From Comamonas thiooxydans (GTDB lineage: Bacteria > Pseudomonadota > Gammaproteobacteria > Burkholderiales > Burkholderiaceae_C): 64,000 nucleotides of DNA. The translations under genes were made by a program, and so were the position numbers. The notes beneath the pieces were generated by a model. That model was not told the origin of the DNA. It saw only the letters and a program-made list of their open reading frames with translations, and made no database searches. The stretch is from NCBI RefSeq assembly GCF_000964545.1, contig NZ_BBVD01000007.1:496001-560000 (forward strand), in the 5' to 3' direction. Positions within the stretch are counted from its first letter, which is position 1. Each line of letters begins with the position of its first letter. Shown piece by piece: positions 8,828-16,273 of the stretch.

Positions 8828-9385
8828 ATGCCATTACCCATGCATGTTCAAGCCCGTAGCCGCGCAGGTCTGGCCCTGACGTTGGCAATCGCAGCGGCAC
8901 TGGCCGGCTGCAACAGTATCGATGGCGCCGCGCACCGTGTCGCCAATGCCGTCACTCCTTACAAGATTGATGTCGTGCAGGGCAACTTCGTGTCCAAGGA
9001 ACAGGTCGAGGCCTTGCAGCCCGGCATGAGCCGTCAGCAGATTCGCGACATTCTGGGCACACCCCTCGTGACCAGCGTGTTCCACGGCGATCGCTGGGAA
9101 TACGTGTTCACCATCAATCGCCCCGGCGTGGAGTCGCAGATCCGCAAGCTCACCGTCTTCTTCAATGGCGACGCCTTTGCGCGCGCCGAGGGTGACGAGA
9201 TGCCTTCCGAGTCCGAGTTCGTGGCCAGCCTCAAAGGCATGAAGGGCACGCCCAAGGTTCCGCAGCTGGAAGCCAGCGAAGCCCAGCTGGCCAAATACCC
9301 TGCACGCAATAACGCCGAAGCCGAGCAGGCTGCGGCCAATCTGCCGCCCGCCGCCACCAGCTATCCATCGCTGGAATCGCGTTAA
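8828..9385 (+). CDS. bamE: Outer membrane assembly lipoprotein BamE (OmlA/SmpA)
   Basis: A 185-residue outer-membrane lipoprotein of the Bam complex. A signal peptide ends in the lipobox LAGC (Cys about residue 28). The BamE core is clear: YKIDVVQGNFVSKEQVEAL, PGMSRQQIRDILGTP, GDRWEYVF. The tail after about residue 130 is long and alanine/proline rich, which is common in Comamonadaceae. The start may be 8828 or the next ATG at 8840. Divergent neighbour fur fits the known fur-omlA pair; dapB follows after 106 bases. Confidence 0.94.
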   Translation: MPLPMHVQARSRAGLALTLAIAAALAGCNSIDGAAHRVANAVTPYKIDVVQGNFVSKEQVEALQPGMSRQQIRDILGTPLVTSVFHGDRWEYVFTINRPGVESQIRKLTVFFNGDAFARAEGDEMPSESEFVASLKGMKGTPKVPQLEASEAQLAKYPARNNAEAEQAAANLPPAATSYPSLESR

Positions 9386-9491
9386 GCATCAGAACAGGCT
9401 GTTCCCCGCTTGCAGAAAGCGGTGGATGCTCTCTTTTTGTGACGGCGTGGATGTGATCCTGCCGTCTTTCATTTGATCGAGTGATAGCGCC

Positions 9492-10325
9492 ATGACCGCA
9501 TCCACCACCCATTCCTCCACCCCTCAGCGCGTTGCTGTGGCGGGTGCCTCCGGCCGCATGGGCCATATGCTGATCGAAGCGATTCTGAACAGCAGCGACT
9601 GCGTGCTGGCTGCGGCACTGGACCGCGCCGACAGCCCTGCCATCGGCACCGATCCTTCTGCATTTCTGGGTAAGCCCAGCGGGCTGAAGATCGAAAGCGA
9701 TGTGCGCGCAGCCCTGTCGAAGGCCGACTGCCTGATCGACTTCACGCGCCCCGAAGGCACGATGGAGCACCTGGCCGTGGCGGCCGATTTAGGCGTGGGC
9801 GTGGTCATCGGCACCACAGGCTTCTCGGATGAGCAAAAGACGCAGATCGCCGAGTTTGCCCAAAAAACTTCCATCGTTTTCGCCCCCAATATGAGCGTGG
9901 GCGTGAACGTGACCTTCAAGCTGCTGGAGATGGCGGCCAAGGCCCTGCAGCAAGGCGACTACGACATCGAGATCGTCGAAGCCCACCACAAGCACAAGGT
10001 CGACGCACCCTCGGGCACGGCCCTGAAGATGGGCGAAGTGATTGCCGAAGCCCAGGGTACCAAGCTGGCCGACCGCGCCGTGTATGAGCGCTTCGGCCAC
10101 ACCGGCGAGCGCAAGGCCGACACCATTGGCTTTGCCACCGTGCGCGGCGGCGATATCGTGGGCGATCACACCGTGCTGTTTGCCGGTACCGGCGAGCGCA
10201 TCGAGATCGCGCACAAATCCAGCAGCCGTGCCGGCTATGCCAACGGCAGCCTGCGCGCCGTGGCCTATCTGGCCGACAAAAAGACTGGCCAGTACGATAT
10301 GTACGATGTGCTGAATCTGCGCTGA
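9492..10325 (+). CDS. dapB: 4-hydroxy-tetrahydrodipicolinate reductase
   Basis: A 277-residue NAD(P)H-dependent enzyme of lysine and diaminopimelate synthesis. The nucleotide site VAGASGRMGHM is at residues 15-25 and the substrate signature EAHHKHKVDAPSGTA lies near 160-174. Length and motif order are normal. A hairpin follows at 10340, then exbB. Expression together with bamE or exbB is possible given the short gaps. Confidence 0.97.
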   Translation: MTASTTHSSTPQRVAVAGASGRMGHMLIEAILNSSDCVLAAALDRADSPAIGTDPSAFLGKPSGLKIESDVRAALSKADCLIDFTRPEGTMEHLAVAADLGVGVVIGTTGFSDEQKTQIAEFAQKTSIVFAPNMSVGVNVTFKLLEMAAKALQQGDYDIEIVEAHHKHKVDAPSGTALKMGEVIAEAQGTKLADRAVYERFGHTGERKADTIGFATVRGGDIVGDHTVLFAGTGERIEIAHKSSSRAGYANGSLRAVAYLADKKTGQYDMYDVLNLR

Positions 10326-10339
10326 CCGCGCAATTTGCA

Positions 10340-10360
10340 AAGGGGCCGTGACGGCCCCTT
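10340..10360 (+). terminator. Hairpin after dapB
   Basis: AAGGGGCCG-TGA-CGGCCCCTT forms a 9-bp perfect stem, but no T-run follows (GCTATTTCTG), so it may be a weak or attenuating terminator ahead of exbB. Confidence 0.55.
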
Positions 10361-10385
10361 GCTATTTCTGGGAGCGAGGTGAGCG

Positions 10386-11045
10386 ATGTCTGCAGGAATG
10401 TGGCAATGGCTGGCAGAGGGCGATGCGGTCACATGGGCGACGGCGGCCTTGATGCTGCTGATGTCCGTGCTCAGCTGGGTGGTCATCCTCTACAAGCTCT
10501 GGTTTATGGCTGTTGCGCGCCGCAGCGTGCCGCAGGCCGTGGCCGCGTTCTGGCAGATGCCCGATCTGGTCCAGGCTAGGGCGCAGGTCAAGGCGCTGGA
10601 TAGGCAGGGGCTGGTGCAGGCCATGGCCGATGCCGTGGCGCAGGGCGGAATGGCTGCGCAAGGCTCTCTGGCACAAAGCGCGGCGCAGGGGCAGCGGCTG
10701 TTGCGCAGCCTGCGAGAGGCTCTGGGCCAGGCATCGACCCAATTGCAATGGGGTCAGACCTTGCTTGCGACCATTGGTGCAACGGCACCGTTTGTGGGCC
10801 TGTTGGGCACGGTCTGGGGCATTCACCATGCACTGGGAACGCTGGCGGGCAGCGGTCAGGTCGATGTCGCTCAGCTTGCCGGGCCTGTGGGTGAAGCTCT
10901 GGTCATGACGGCCGCCGGTCTGGCTGTCGCTTTGCCAGCCGTGCTGGCCTATAACCTGCTCGGGCGTTCGGCCAGCCAGCTGGAGGCTGTGCTGGAGGGG
11001 TTTGCCCATGATCTGCATGCCCAGTTCGGAGTGGATGCTTCATAA
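10386..11045 (+). CDS. exbB: MotA/TolQ/ExbB proton channel family protein
   Basis: A 219-residue inner-membrane protein with three predicted membrane segments (about residues 18-42, 115-140 and 160-185). The second carries the family pattern TLLATIGATAPFVGLLGTVWG. With the ExbD protein 11 bases downstream it should form a proton-driven motor. No tonB, tolA or tolB is present nearby, so whether it powers TonB-dependent iron uptake is inferred from size and pairing; closeness to fur would suit an iron role. Confidence 0.88.
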   Translation: MSAGMWQWLAEGDAVTWATAALMLLMSVLSWVVILYKLWFMAVARRSVPQAVAAFWQMPDLVQARAQVKALDRQGLVQAMADAVAQGGMAAQGSLAQSAAQGQRLLRSLREALGQASTQLQWGQTLLATIGATAPFVGLLGTVWGIHHALGTLAGSGQVDVAQLAGPVGEALVMTAAGLAVALPAVLAYNLLGRSASQLEAVLEGFAHDLHAQFGVDAS

Positions 11046-11056
11046 AGGATGGCGTC

Positions 11057-11500
11057 ATGGCATTCGGTCGCATGAGCCGCCGTCAGGGGGCGGAAACTCC
11101 GATCAACACCATCAATGTCACGCCGCTGGTGGATGTGATGCTGGTGCTGGTGGTGATCTTCATTCTGGCTGCTCCCATGCTGGCTGCCACTTTGCGCGTG
11201 CAACTGCCCAAGGCGCAAACAGCAGTGCAGCAGACTGCCGTGAGCAAGAGCGATGCCTTGATGGTGGAGGTCAGCCCCGCCGGCGAAATCTGGATTCAGG
11301 GAGTCGTGGCGGACGATGCGGCAGTGCAGCAGCAACTGGAAGAGCTGGGGCGGCGCAATCCTCAGGCCGAGGTGCAGTTGCGTGCCGACACGAGCGTTCC
11401 CTATGGTCGCGTGGTGCAGGTCATGGGCTGGGCCCACGCAGCAGGCCTGACGCGCATCGGCTTTGTCGCGGAGCCTGAATCGAAGGCTGGCATTAACTGA
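11057..11500 (+). CDS. exbD: Biopolymer transport protein ExbD/TolR family
   Basis: A 147-residue protein with one N-terminal membrane helix preceded by the invariant INTINVTPLVDVMLVLVVIF, whose Asp is the proton-path residue of ExbD/TolR, and a small periplasmic domain ending RIGFVAEPESKA. It follows exbB by 11 bases, so the two are an operon. ExbD rather than TolR is favoured because tol-pal genes are absent. Confidence 0.9.
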   Translation: MAFGRMSRRQGAETPINTINVTPLVDVMLVLVVIFILAAPMLAATLRVQLPKAQTAVQQTAVSKSDALMVEVSPAGEIWIQGVVADDAAVQQQLEELGRRNPQAEVQLRADTSVPYGRVVQVMGWAHAAGLTRIGFVAEPESKAGIN

Positions 11501-11779
11501 CGGCCCGAGGCGTAAAAACGCTTACTTTTTGCAAATTACCGGTCGGCACTTTTTGCTTTGGCTCAAGGGCAAAGCTCATAGAACCTACCCTTGTTGCTAT
11601 CTCTTTCAAATCCGGGAGAAGCTGCCTCCACAATGGTCAAAGCCCCTGTCCTTTGCTGGCGTAACAAGCCCCGATGGGCAGAACAAGGTTCTGGCGTTAC
11701 GATGTTTTCGCCTGCCTTTATGGCACCCCTACAGATTTCGCCGCAGCGGTTGCGGCATTTGGTGACTAGGAGGATTTGC

Positions 11780-12157
11780 ATGCAAGTACAGGTTCATGCC
11801 GACGATTCCATCCAGGGTGGAGAGTCTCTGGCTCAATGGGCGCAGGAGGAGATCAATGCCAAGCTGGCCCGCCTGAAGGAGTATGTGGTGCGTGTGGAGG
11901 TCTTCCTCACGGGCGTTGATGCCCTCAAGACCACGGGCGGCCCAGGCAAACGCTGTGTGCTCGAAACCCGGGCCACAGGTCGCCCCCCCATCGCAGTGAA
12001 TGCGGAAGCCGAAAAGGTCAAGGAGGCCTTCAGCGCGGCGATTGAAAAGCTCAAACGCGCGGTGGAGACCGATCTTGGCAAGCTCAAGGACAAAAATCTG
12101 CGTGAAAGCGTGCGCGGCGTGGATGACCCCAGTGACGAGAATGCCGCTGTGGTTTGA
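11780..12157 (+). CDS. HPF/RaiA-family ribosome-associated protein (second copy)
   Basis: A 125-residue protein starting MQVQVHADDSIQGGESLAQW, with LARLKEYVVRVEVFLTG and a C-terminal helix (VKEAFSAAIEKLKRAVETDL) that fit the HPF/RaiA (S30EA) family, though more diverged than the gene at 3296. The ATG at 11780 follows AGGAGG by 6 bases, which settles the start. It stands alone between exbD and the convergent aspA, sharing a bidirectional terminator with aspA. It may act on ribosomes under a different stress from the first copy; this is inference. Confidence 0.82.
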   Translation: MQVQVHADDSIQGGESLAQWAQEEINAKLARLKEYVVRVEVFLTGVDALKTTGGPGKRCVLETRATGRPPIAVNAEAEKVKEAFSAAIEKLKRAVETDLGKLKDKNLRESVRGVDDPSDENAAVV

Positions 12158-12225
12158 ATATGAAGCGTTTTTGGCTTCCTGCCCTTTGAATACAGGCATA
12201 GCAAGCTATTAAAAGCATATCAACC

Positions 12226-12259
12226 AAAAAGGGCATGTTCATGGCGAACATGCCCTTTT
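12226..12259. terminator. Bidirectional terminator between HPF-like gene and aspA
   Basis: GGGCATGTTC-ATGGC-GAACATGCCC, a perfect 10-bp stem flanked by AAAAA and TTTT, serves both convergent genes. Confidence 0.9.
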
Positions 12260-12281
12260 GCATTGTCGATAAAGAGTGCGC

Positions 12282-13682
12282 TTATGCAGCGGTCAATGCG
12301 CCGGCCTGGGTCAGCTTGTCGGCGACCAGCAGCTTGTTCATCTCGGTCCGGCTCATGATGCCCAGTTCTTCCGCCACCACGGCAATCTGCTTGCCGTTGG
12401 CAATGGCGGTCTTGGCAATTTTGGCGGCCTTTTCGTAGCCGATCAGAGGGTTCAGCGCCGTCACCAGCGTCACCGACTCGGCAATGCGGGAATCCAGCAG
12501 CGCTTCATTGGCCACAATGCCCTCCACGCAGTTGACTTGCAGCGTCTTGCAGGCGCTGCTCAGGTGGCTCAGGCTTTTATGCAGAGCCCAGGCCATCAGC
12601 GGCTCGAAGGCGTTGAGCTGCAACTGGCCGGCTTCCACGGCCATGGTGATGGCGGCATCGTTGCCTATCACTTCAAAGCAGACCTGGTTCATTACCTCGG
12701 GAATCACGGGATTCACCTTGCCGGGCATGATGGATGAGCCGGCCTGGCGCGCCGGCAGCTTGATGTCTGCCACTCCTGCTTGAGGGCCCGAGGAGAGCAG
12801 GCGCAGGTCATTGCTGATCTTGGATAGCTTGACTGCAACACGCTTCAAGATGCCGGAAATGTCGGCAAAGGCGCCGGTATCTCCCGTGGCGGCGATCAGA
12901 TCTCCGGCTTTGACGACGGGGACGCCAGAGATTTCTGCCAAGGCCTTGGTCACGGCGCCGGCGTAGCCTACGGGAGCGTTGATGCCGGTGCCGATGGCCG
13001 TGCCACCCATATTCACCTCGGTCATCAGATAGGCGGATTCGCGCAGACGCTTTTCATCGTCGGCGATCATGGCTGCAAAAGCGGAAAACTCCTGGCCCAA
13101 AGTCATGGGCACGGCATCTTGTAATTGTGTGCGGCCGATTTTCAGGATATGGGCGAATTCGCCGGCCTTTGCTTCGAAAGCAGAGCGCAACTCGGCCAGG
13201 GCGATCAACAGCTTCTGGATGCCAGCGTAGGTGGCAAGCTTGACGGCTGTGGGGTAGGAGTCGTTGGTGGACTGCGAAGCATTGACATGATCATTGGGGT
13301 GGATCACGTCGTAAGTGCCTTTGGGCAATCCCAGGTGCTCGAGTGCACGGTTGGCGATCACCTCATTGGCGTTCATATTCGTGGAGGTGCCGGCGCCGCC
13401 CTGGATCACATCGACTACAAACTGCTCGTGCAGCTGGCCGGAAATCAGATCATCGCAGGCTTGGGAGATGGCGGTGGCTTGTTTGAGATTGATGGCGCCA
13501 AACTGCAGATTGGCCTGGGCCGCTGCCTTTTTGACAAAGGCAAACGCGCGGATCAGCTCGGGCATGTGCGCGACCGAGTGACCGGTGATGGGGAAGTTTT
13601 CCACTGCGCGTGCGGAATGAACGCCCCAGTACGCGTCGGGAGGGATGGTTTTGATGCCAATGAAGTCATGTTCTTGACGCAT
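12282..13682 (-). CDS. aspA: Aspartate ammonia-lyase
   Basis: A 466-residue cytoplasmic enzyme splitting L-aspartate into fumarate and ammonia. The superfamily signature is GSSIMPGKVNPVIPEVMNQV with the flexible loop serine, and the N-terminal GVHSARAVENFPITG and DVIHPNDHVNASQSTNDSYP favour aspartase over class II fumarase. The ATG at 13682 (MRQEHDFIGI) gives the usual start; the frame is open 45 codons further upstream but that stretch is not protein-like. Upstream lie a candidate sigma-54 promoter (13751-13765) and an NtrC-type palindrome (13922-13954), so nitrogen control is likely. Confidence 0.93.
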   Translation of the reverse strand: MRQEHDFIGIKTIPPDAYWGVHSARAVENFPITGHSVAHMPELIRAFAFVKKAAAQANLQFGAINLKQATAISQACDDLISGQLHEQFVVDVIQGGAGTSTNMNANEVIANRALEHLGLPKGTYDVIHPNDHVNASQSTNDSYPTAVKLATYAGIQKLLIALAELRSAFEAKAGEFAHILKIGRTQLQDAVPMTLGQEFSAFAAMIADDEKRLRESAYLMTEVNMGGTAIGTGINAPVGYAGAVTKALAEISGVPVVKAGDLIAATGDTGAFADISGILKRVAVKLSKISNDLRLLSSGPQAGVADIKLPARQAGSSIMPGKVNPVIPEVMNQVCFEVIGNDAAITMAVEAGQLQLNAFEPLMAWALHKSLSHLSSACKTLQVNCVEGIVANEALLDSRIAESVTLVTALNPLIGYEKAAKIAKTAIANGKQIAVVAEELGIMSRTEMNKLLVADKLTQAGALTAA

Positions 13683-13750
13683 TGATCGGCTTTCTTTGCA
13701 AAGTTGAGTTGGGCAGGACGTGGCAACGCCCCGGACGAAAAGCGGCGGTC

Positions 13751-13765
13751 GCATTCTCGTGGCCA
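13751..13765 (-). promoter_or_regulatory. Candidate sigma-54 promoter of aspA
   Basis: On the minus strand the sequence is TGGCCACGAGAATGC, compared with the consensus TGGCAC-N5-TTGC. It keeps the essential GG-N10-GC spacing, TGGC at -24 and three of four bases at -12. It lies about 70 bases before the aspA start and about 160 bases downstream of the NtrC-like palindrome. Seen by eye only. Confidence 0.45.
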
Positions 13766-13921
13766 GGGCGTTGGCTCGATTATGAAAGCTTGGCGTGCAT
13801 GAGTCCAAACGTTTCATGCATAACGTCCGGATTGCCTTCTCTTGAATAGAGTGCGTTGCCTCTAAAAGCTTTCAAAATCCATCAAAACTTGCAAAGATGC
13901 TTTTATTTTTCTTTTTGAGAA

Positions 13922-13954
13922 ATTCAATTCGCACCAATTTGGTGCGAATTGAAT
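13922..13954. promoter_or_regulatory. Perfect 33-bp palindrome with NtrC consensus core
   Basis: Two 16-bp perfect arms surround a single central T. The core is GCACC-AATTT-GGTGC, which is the NtrC half-site arrangement GCACC-N5-GGTGC. It lies just past the pirin stop codon and upstream of aspA. It has no T-run on either side, so it does not look like a terminator. Confidence 0.65.
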
Positions 13955-13968
13955 AAGCGCCGGCAGGA

Positions 13969-14901
13969 TTATCTGGAGGCGCGCAGGCTGACGCCAGCCA
14001 GCGAGGGAGAGTGCAGCGACTTCAGAGGCGAGGCCACGGGCTTGCCAAAACGGCGTGGCTGGCCGTTGACGAGTTCCGCATCGGTGGCCGCCTCTGCCTC
14101 CCATTGCTGCCGGGCCTGTTGCATCTCTTCGGTGGTGCGGGCCACAAAGTTCCACCACAGCAAGATGGCTTCATCCATGGGTTCGCCCCCGATGATGATG
14201 AGGCGGCTGCCGGGCGTACATTCCAGCTGCACTTCCTGCGTGCCCACGGGCAGGTAGATCAGCTCCTGCGAGGGCAACACCTGGCCTTCAACCTTCACCT
14301 CGCCTGACAGGCTCATCACCGCATGCTCGAAGTCGGCGCGCAGCGGCATGGTGGCGCACGCTTGGCCAGCCGTGCCGCAGGCCAGAAGGTCCACGCCCAT
14401 CAGCGGGGAGTGGACTTCTGCGGGGGCCGCCAGACCGAGGGCTTCACCGGCCAGCACGGTCACGGCAAAGTCGCCGACCTCGGTCCTGGGCAGGTCGGGG
14501 TAATGCTGGAAGCGGGGCGCGATATGGCGATGGCTGTCGGGCAGGGCAATCCACAACTGGGCTGCATGCACGCCCAGTGTCTGGGCTTCTTCGGAGTGGG
14601 CAATGCCGTGGCCGGCCGTCATCAGATTGACCTGGCCGGGGCGGATGATCTGCTCGCTGCCCAGGCTGTCGCGGTGCAGTACTTCTCCCTCGATCATCCA
14701 GGTGAAAGTCTGCAGGCCGATGTGAGGATGGGGCCCGACCTGCATGCCGGGTGGAGGGGGGACGGCCGGGCCGGCGTGGTCGAGGAAGCACCAGGCCCCC
14801 ACTTTGCGCAGCGCGGCCTGAGGAATGGCTCGGTGGATGGGGATGCCGCCGACATCGGCTATACGGGTGGGCAGACGTTGTAAGTTCTTTGATTCACTCA
14901 T
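13969..14901 (-). CDS. Pirin family protein
   Basis: A 310-residue bicupin. The N-terminal domain has the pirin metal site: HPHIGLQTFTWMIEGEVLHR followed by the glutamate-containing TAGHGIAHSEE. The C-terminal domain (VEGQVLPSQELIYLPVG, IIGGEPMDEAILLWWNFV) is typical. The ATG at 14901 (MSESKNLQRLP) is chosen over the open upstream frame. Pirins include quercetinase-like dioxygenases and redox-sensing regulators; which applies here cannot be told. It stands alone. Confidence 0.92.
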   Translation of the reverse strand: MSESKNLQRLPTRIADVGGIPIHRAIPQAALRKVGAWCFLDHAGPAVPPPPGMQVGPHPHIGLQTFTWMIEGEVLHRDSLGSEQIIRPGQVNLMTAGHGIAHSEEAQTLGVHAAQLWIALPDSHRHIAPRFQHYPDLPRTEVGDFAVTVLAGEALGLAAPAEVHSPLMGVDLLACGTAGQACATMPLRADFEHAVMSLSGEVKVEGQVLPSQELIYLPVGTQEVQLECTPGSRLIIIGGEPMDEAILLWWNFVARTTEEMQQARQQWEAEAATDAELVNGQPRRFGKPVASPLKSLHSPSLAGVSLRASR

Positions 14902-15134
14902 GACAAATCCTGACGGCGAGGGGATTCGAGTGTCAGGGATATGCGGTATTCGCGCAATCAGACGGCAGAATGCAGCAACGCCTTGCACGCAGTTACATCA
15001 CTGTGAGGATTCAGCCAATAGGCTGACACGGGCTCCGCCAGGAGTCGGCTAAGTTAAAGGCGTAGGCCGCTAGCAGTGGCTTTCACGTTGCGCAATTCGT
15101 GCGCAGCGACCTAACAACTGCAGGAGGAATAAAC

Positions 15135-15416
15135 ATGAACGAACACAGCACTCAAGGCAACCAGATCTCGGCAGTCGAGATCCAGCTGTATCCCGAGCAC
15201 TTTGCCGCTCGCGTGACAGGCAAGGTGGAGCATCGTGTCGGAGATGGTCCGTCCGAGCAGATTCCCATGGGCATGGAGATGAAGGTCGATACCGCCATCG
15301 CAAGCTATGTGCTGTCCTGGGTTGACCCAGAGGACCAGCAACCCGAAACCGCATCTCTGGCCAAACGTGAGTTCGAACACTATGTGGAAGTGGGGGCGCT
15401 GGAAGTGACGGTGTAA
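15135..15416 (+). CDS. Small conserved-looking hypothetical protein
   Basis: A 93-residue acidic protein with a very good ribosome site (AGGAGGAATAAAC before the ATG) and a strong terminator 25 bases after its stop, so it is a real single-gene unit. No signal peptide, membrane segment, cysteines or known motif are seen. The sequence alternates hydrophobic and charged residues (AVEIQLYPEHFAARVTGKVE, ASYVLSWVDPED), suggesting a small beta-rich fold. I do not recognise the family. Confidence 0.75.
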   Translation: MNEHSTQGNQISAVEIQLYPEHFAARVTGKVEHRVGDGPSEQIPMGMEMKVDTAIASYVLSWVDPEDQQPETASLAKREFEHYVEVGALEVTV

Positions 15417-15440
15417 TCCAGTTACACACAACAGCGACCA

Positions 15441-15471
15441 AAGCCCTGCCGGTGACTGCAGGGCTTTTTTT
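15441..15471 (+). terminator. Terminator of the small gene
   Basis: AAGCCCTGC and GCAGGGCTT form a 9-bp stem with an 8-base loop, followed by TTTTT. Confidence 0.9.
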
Positions 15472-15552
15472 ATCGCCAGGCAGTTCCCAAGATGAAGGCG
15501 GCCCTCCCTAAGGAGGCGAGCACCACGCGGTGGGGGCGTGAGGTGCCTTCTT

Positions 15553-15969
15553 TCATGCCTGTGCGGCTTCGGTCAAGGCGGTGGGGATGGAAACCTTGCC
15601 TTCGAGCAGCTTGTGCACGGGGCAGGCATTGGCAATCTGCAGCAGGCGCTGGCGCTGCTCGTCATCGAGCTCGCCATGCAAGGTGATGCTGCGCGTGATC
15701 TGGTTGGCGTCCGCAGGCTTGCCTTCGGGGTTGAGCTGCAGATCCACATCGACATGGCTTAGCGGCCACTGCTTGCGACCCGCGTACATATGCAGGGTGA
15801 TGGCCGTGCAGGCTCCCAGGGCCGAGAGCATGAGCTGCATGGGGTTGGGCGCGGTGTCGGCGCCGCCATCATTCACGGGTTCATCGGCATGCCAGATATG
15901 GCCTTGGGCATCGGTCAGAGTGATGCGGTACGGGGTGGGGCTGCTTTGTGCGTGTGCGCTGTGAATCAT
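15553..15969 (-). CDS. OsmC/Ohr family peroxiredoxin-like protein
   Basis: A 138-residue protein with the two OsmC-family cysteines in place: one in LGACTAITLHMYA, the other in NACPVHKLLEGK. It should reduce organic peroxides or related thiol-reactive compounds in the cytoplasm. The start at 15969 (MIHSAHAQ) has GGAG nine bases before it; an upstream ATG at 15984 (MEKQR) is possible. The overall type resembles YhfA/OsmC more than Ohr. Single gene. Confidence 0.9.
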   Translation of the reverse strand: MIHSAHAQSSPTPYRITLTDAQGHIWHADEPVNDGGADTAPNPMQLMLSALGACTAITLHMYAGRKQWPLSHVDVDLQLNPEGKPADANQITRSITLHGELDDEQRQRLLQIANACPVHKLLEGKVSIPTALTEAAQA

Positions 15970-16273
15970 TCGCTGCTTCTCCATTAAACCTGGGCCACTT
16001 TAAGCGCTGCCTGCAATTCTTGCAGTCATATCCGTTATCGGTTCGATGAGGTTTGGCCAGCCAGCACGGCTGCAAAAGCGTTTGCGGGGTTTCTGGCAAG
16101 CGAAAAAAGCAATATGCCGGCTGTTTATCGGTATTTGGATTCAGGGCGAATTTCTACCGCAGAATTCCGCAATGACCCGATTTCAAAGAAAAATCGGGCA
16201 ATACCAGAGCGGATTAGGTCACTGCAAGCGGGCTTGCAGATGATTCATCAAACCGAGAGTGGGAGAGCAGACA
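15970..16273. other. osmC-membrane protein gene divergent intergenic region
   Basis: About 300 bases with no protein-like frame. It contains the start regions of the two divergent genes and is locally AT-richer between 16100 and 16200 (GCGAATTTCTACCGCAGAAT, AAAGAAAAATCGGGC), probably promoter sequence. No repeat or clear operator was seen. Confidence 0.45.

Noticed and set aside
12282..13682. Class II fumarase as an alternative for aspA
   Set aside because: The superfamily signature is shared, but the N-terminal and PNDHVNASQSTNDSYP wording fits aspartase better; the NtrC-type site upstream also suits aspartase. A phylogeny would settle it.
13922..13954. The 33-bp palindrome as a terminator for the pirin gene
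   Set aside because: It follows the pirin stop, but there is no T-run on the minus strand after it, and the core matches NtrC sites.
15476..15552. A GC-rich stretch after the OsmC gene as a sixth family A repeat
   Set aside because: It has a similar flavour (CCTCC..GGAGG and GGCGGCC) but does not align with the CCCCCTGAG and GGGGCGGC blocks of the other copies.
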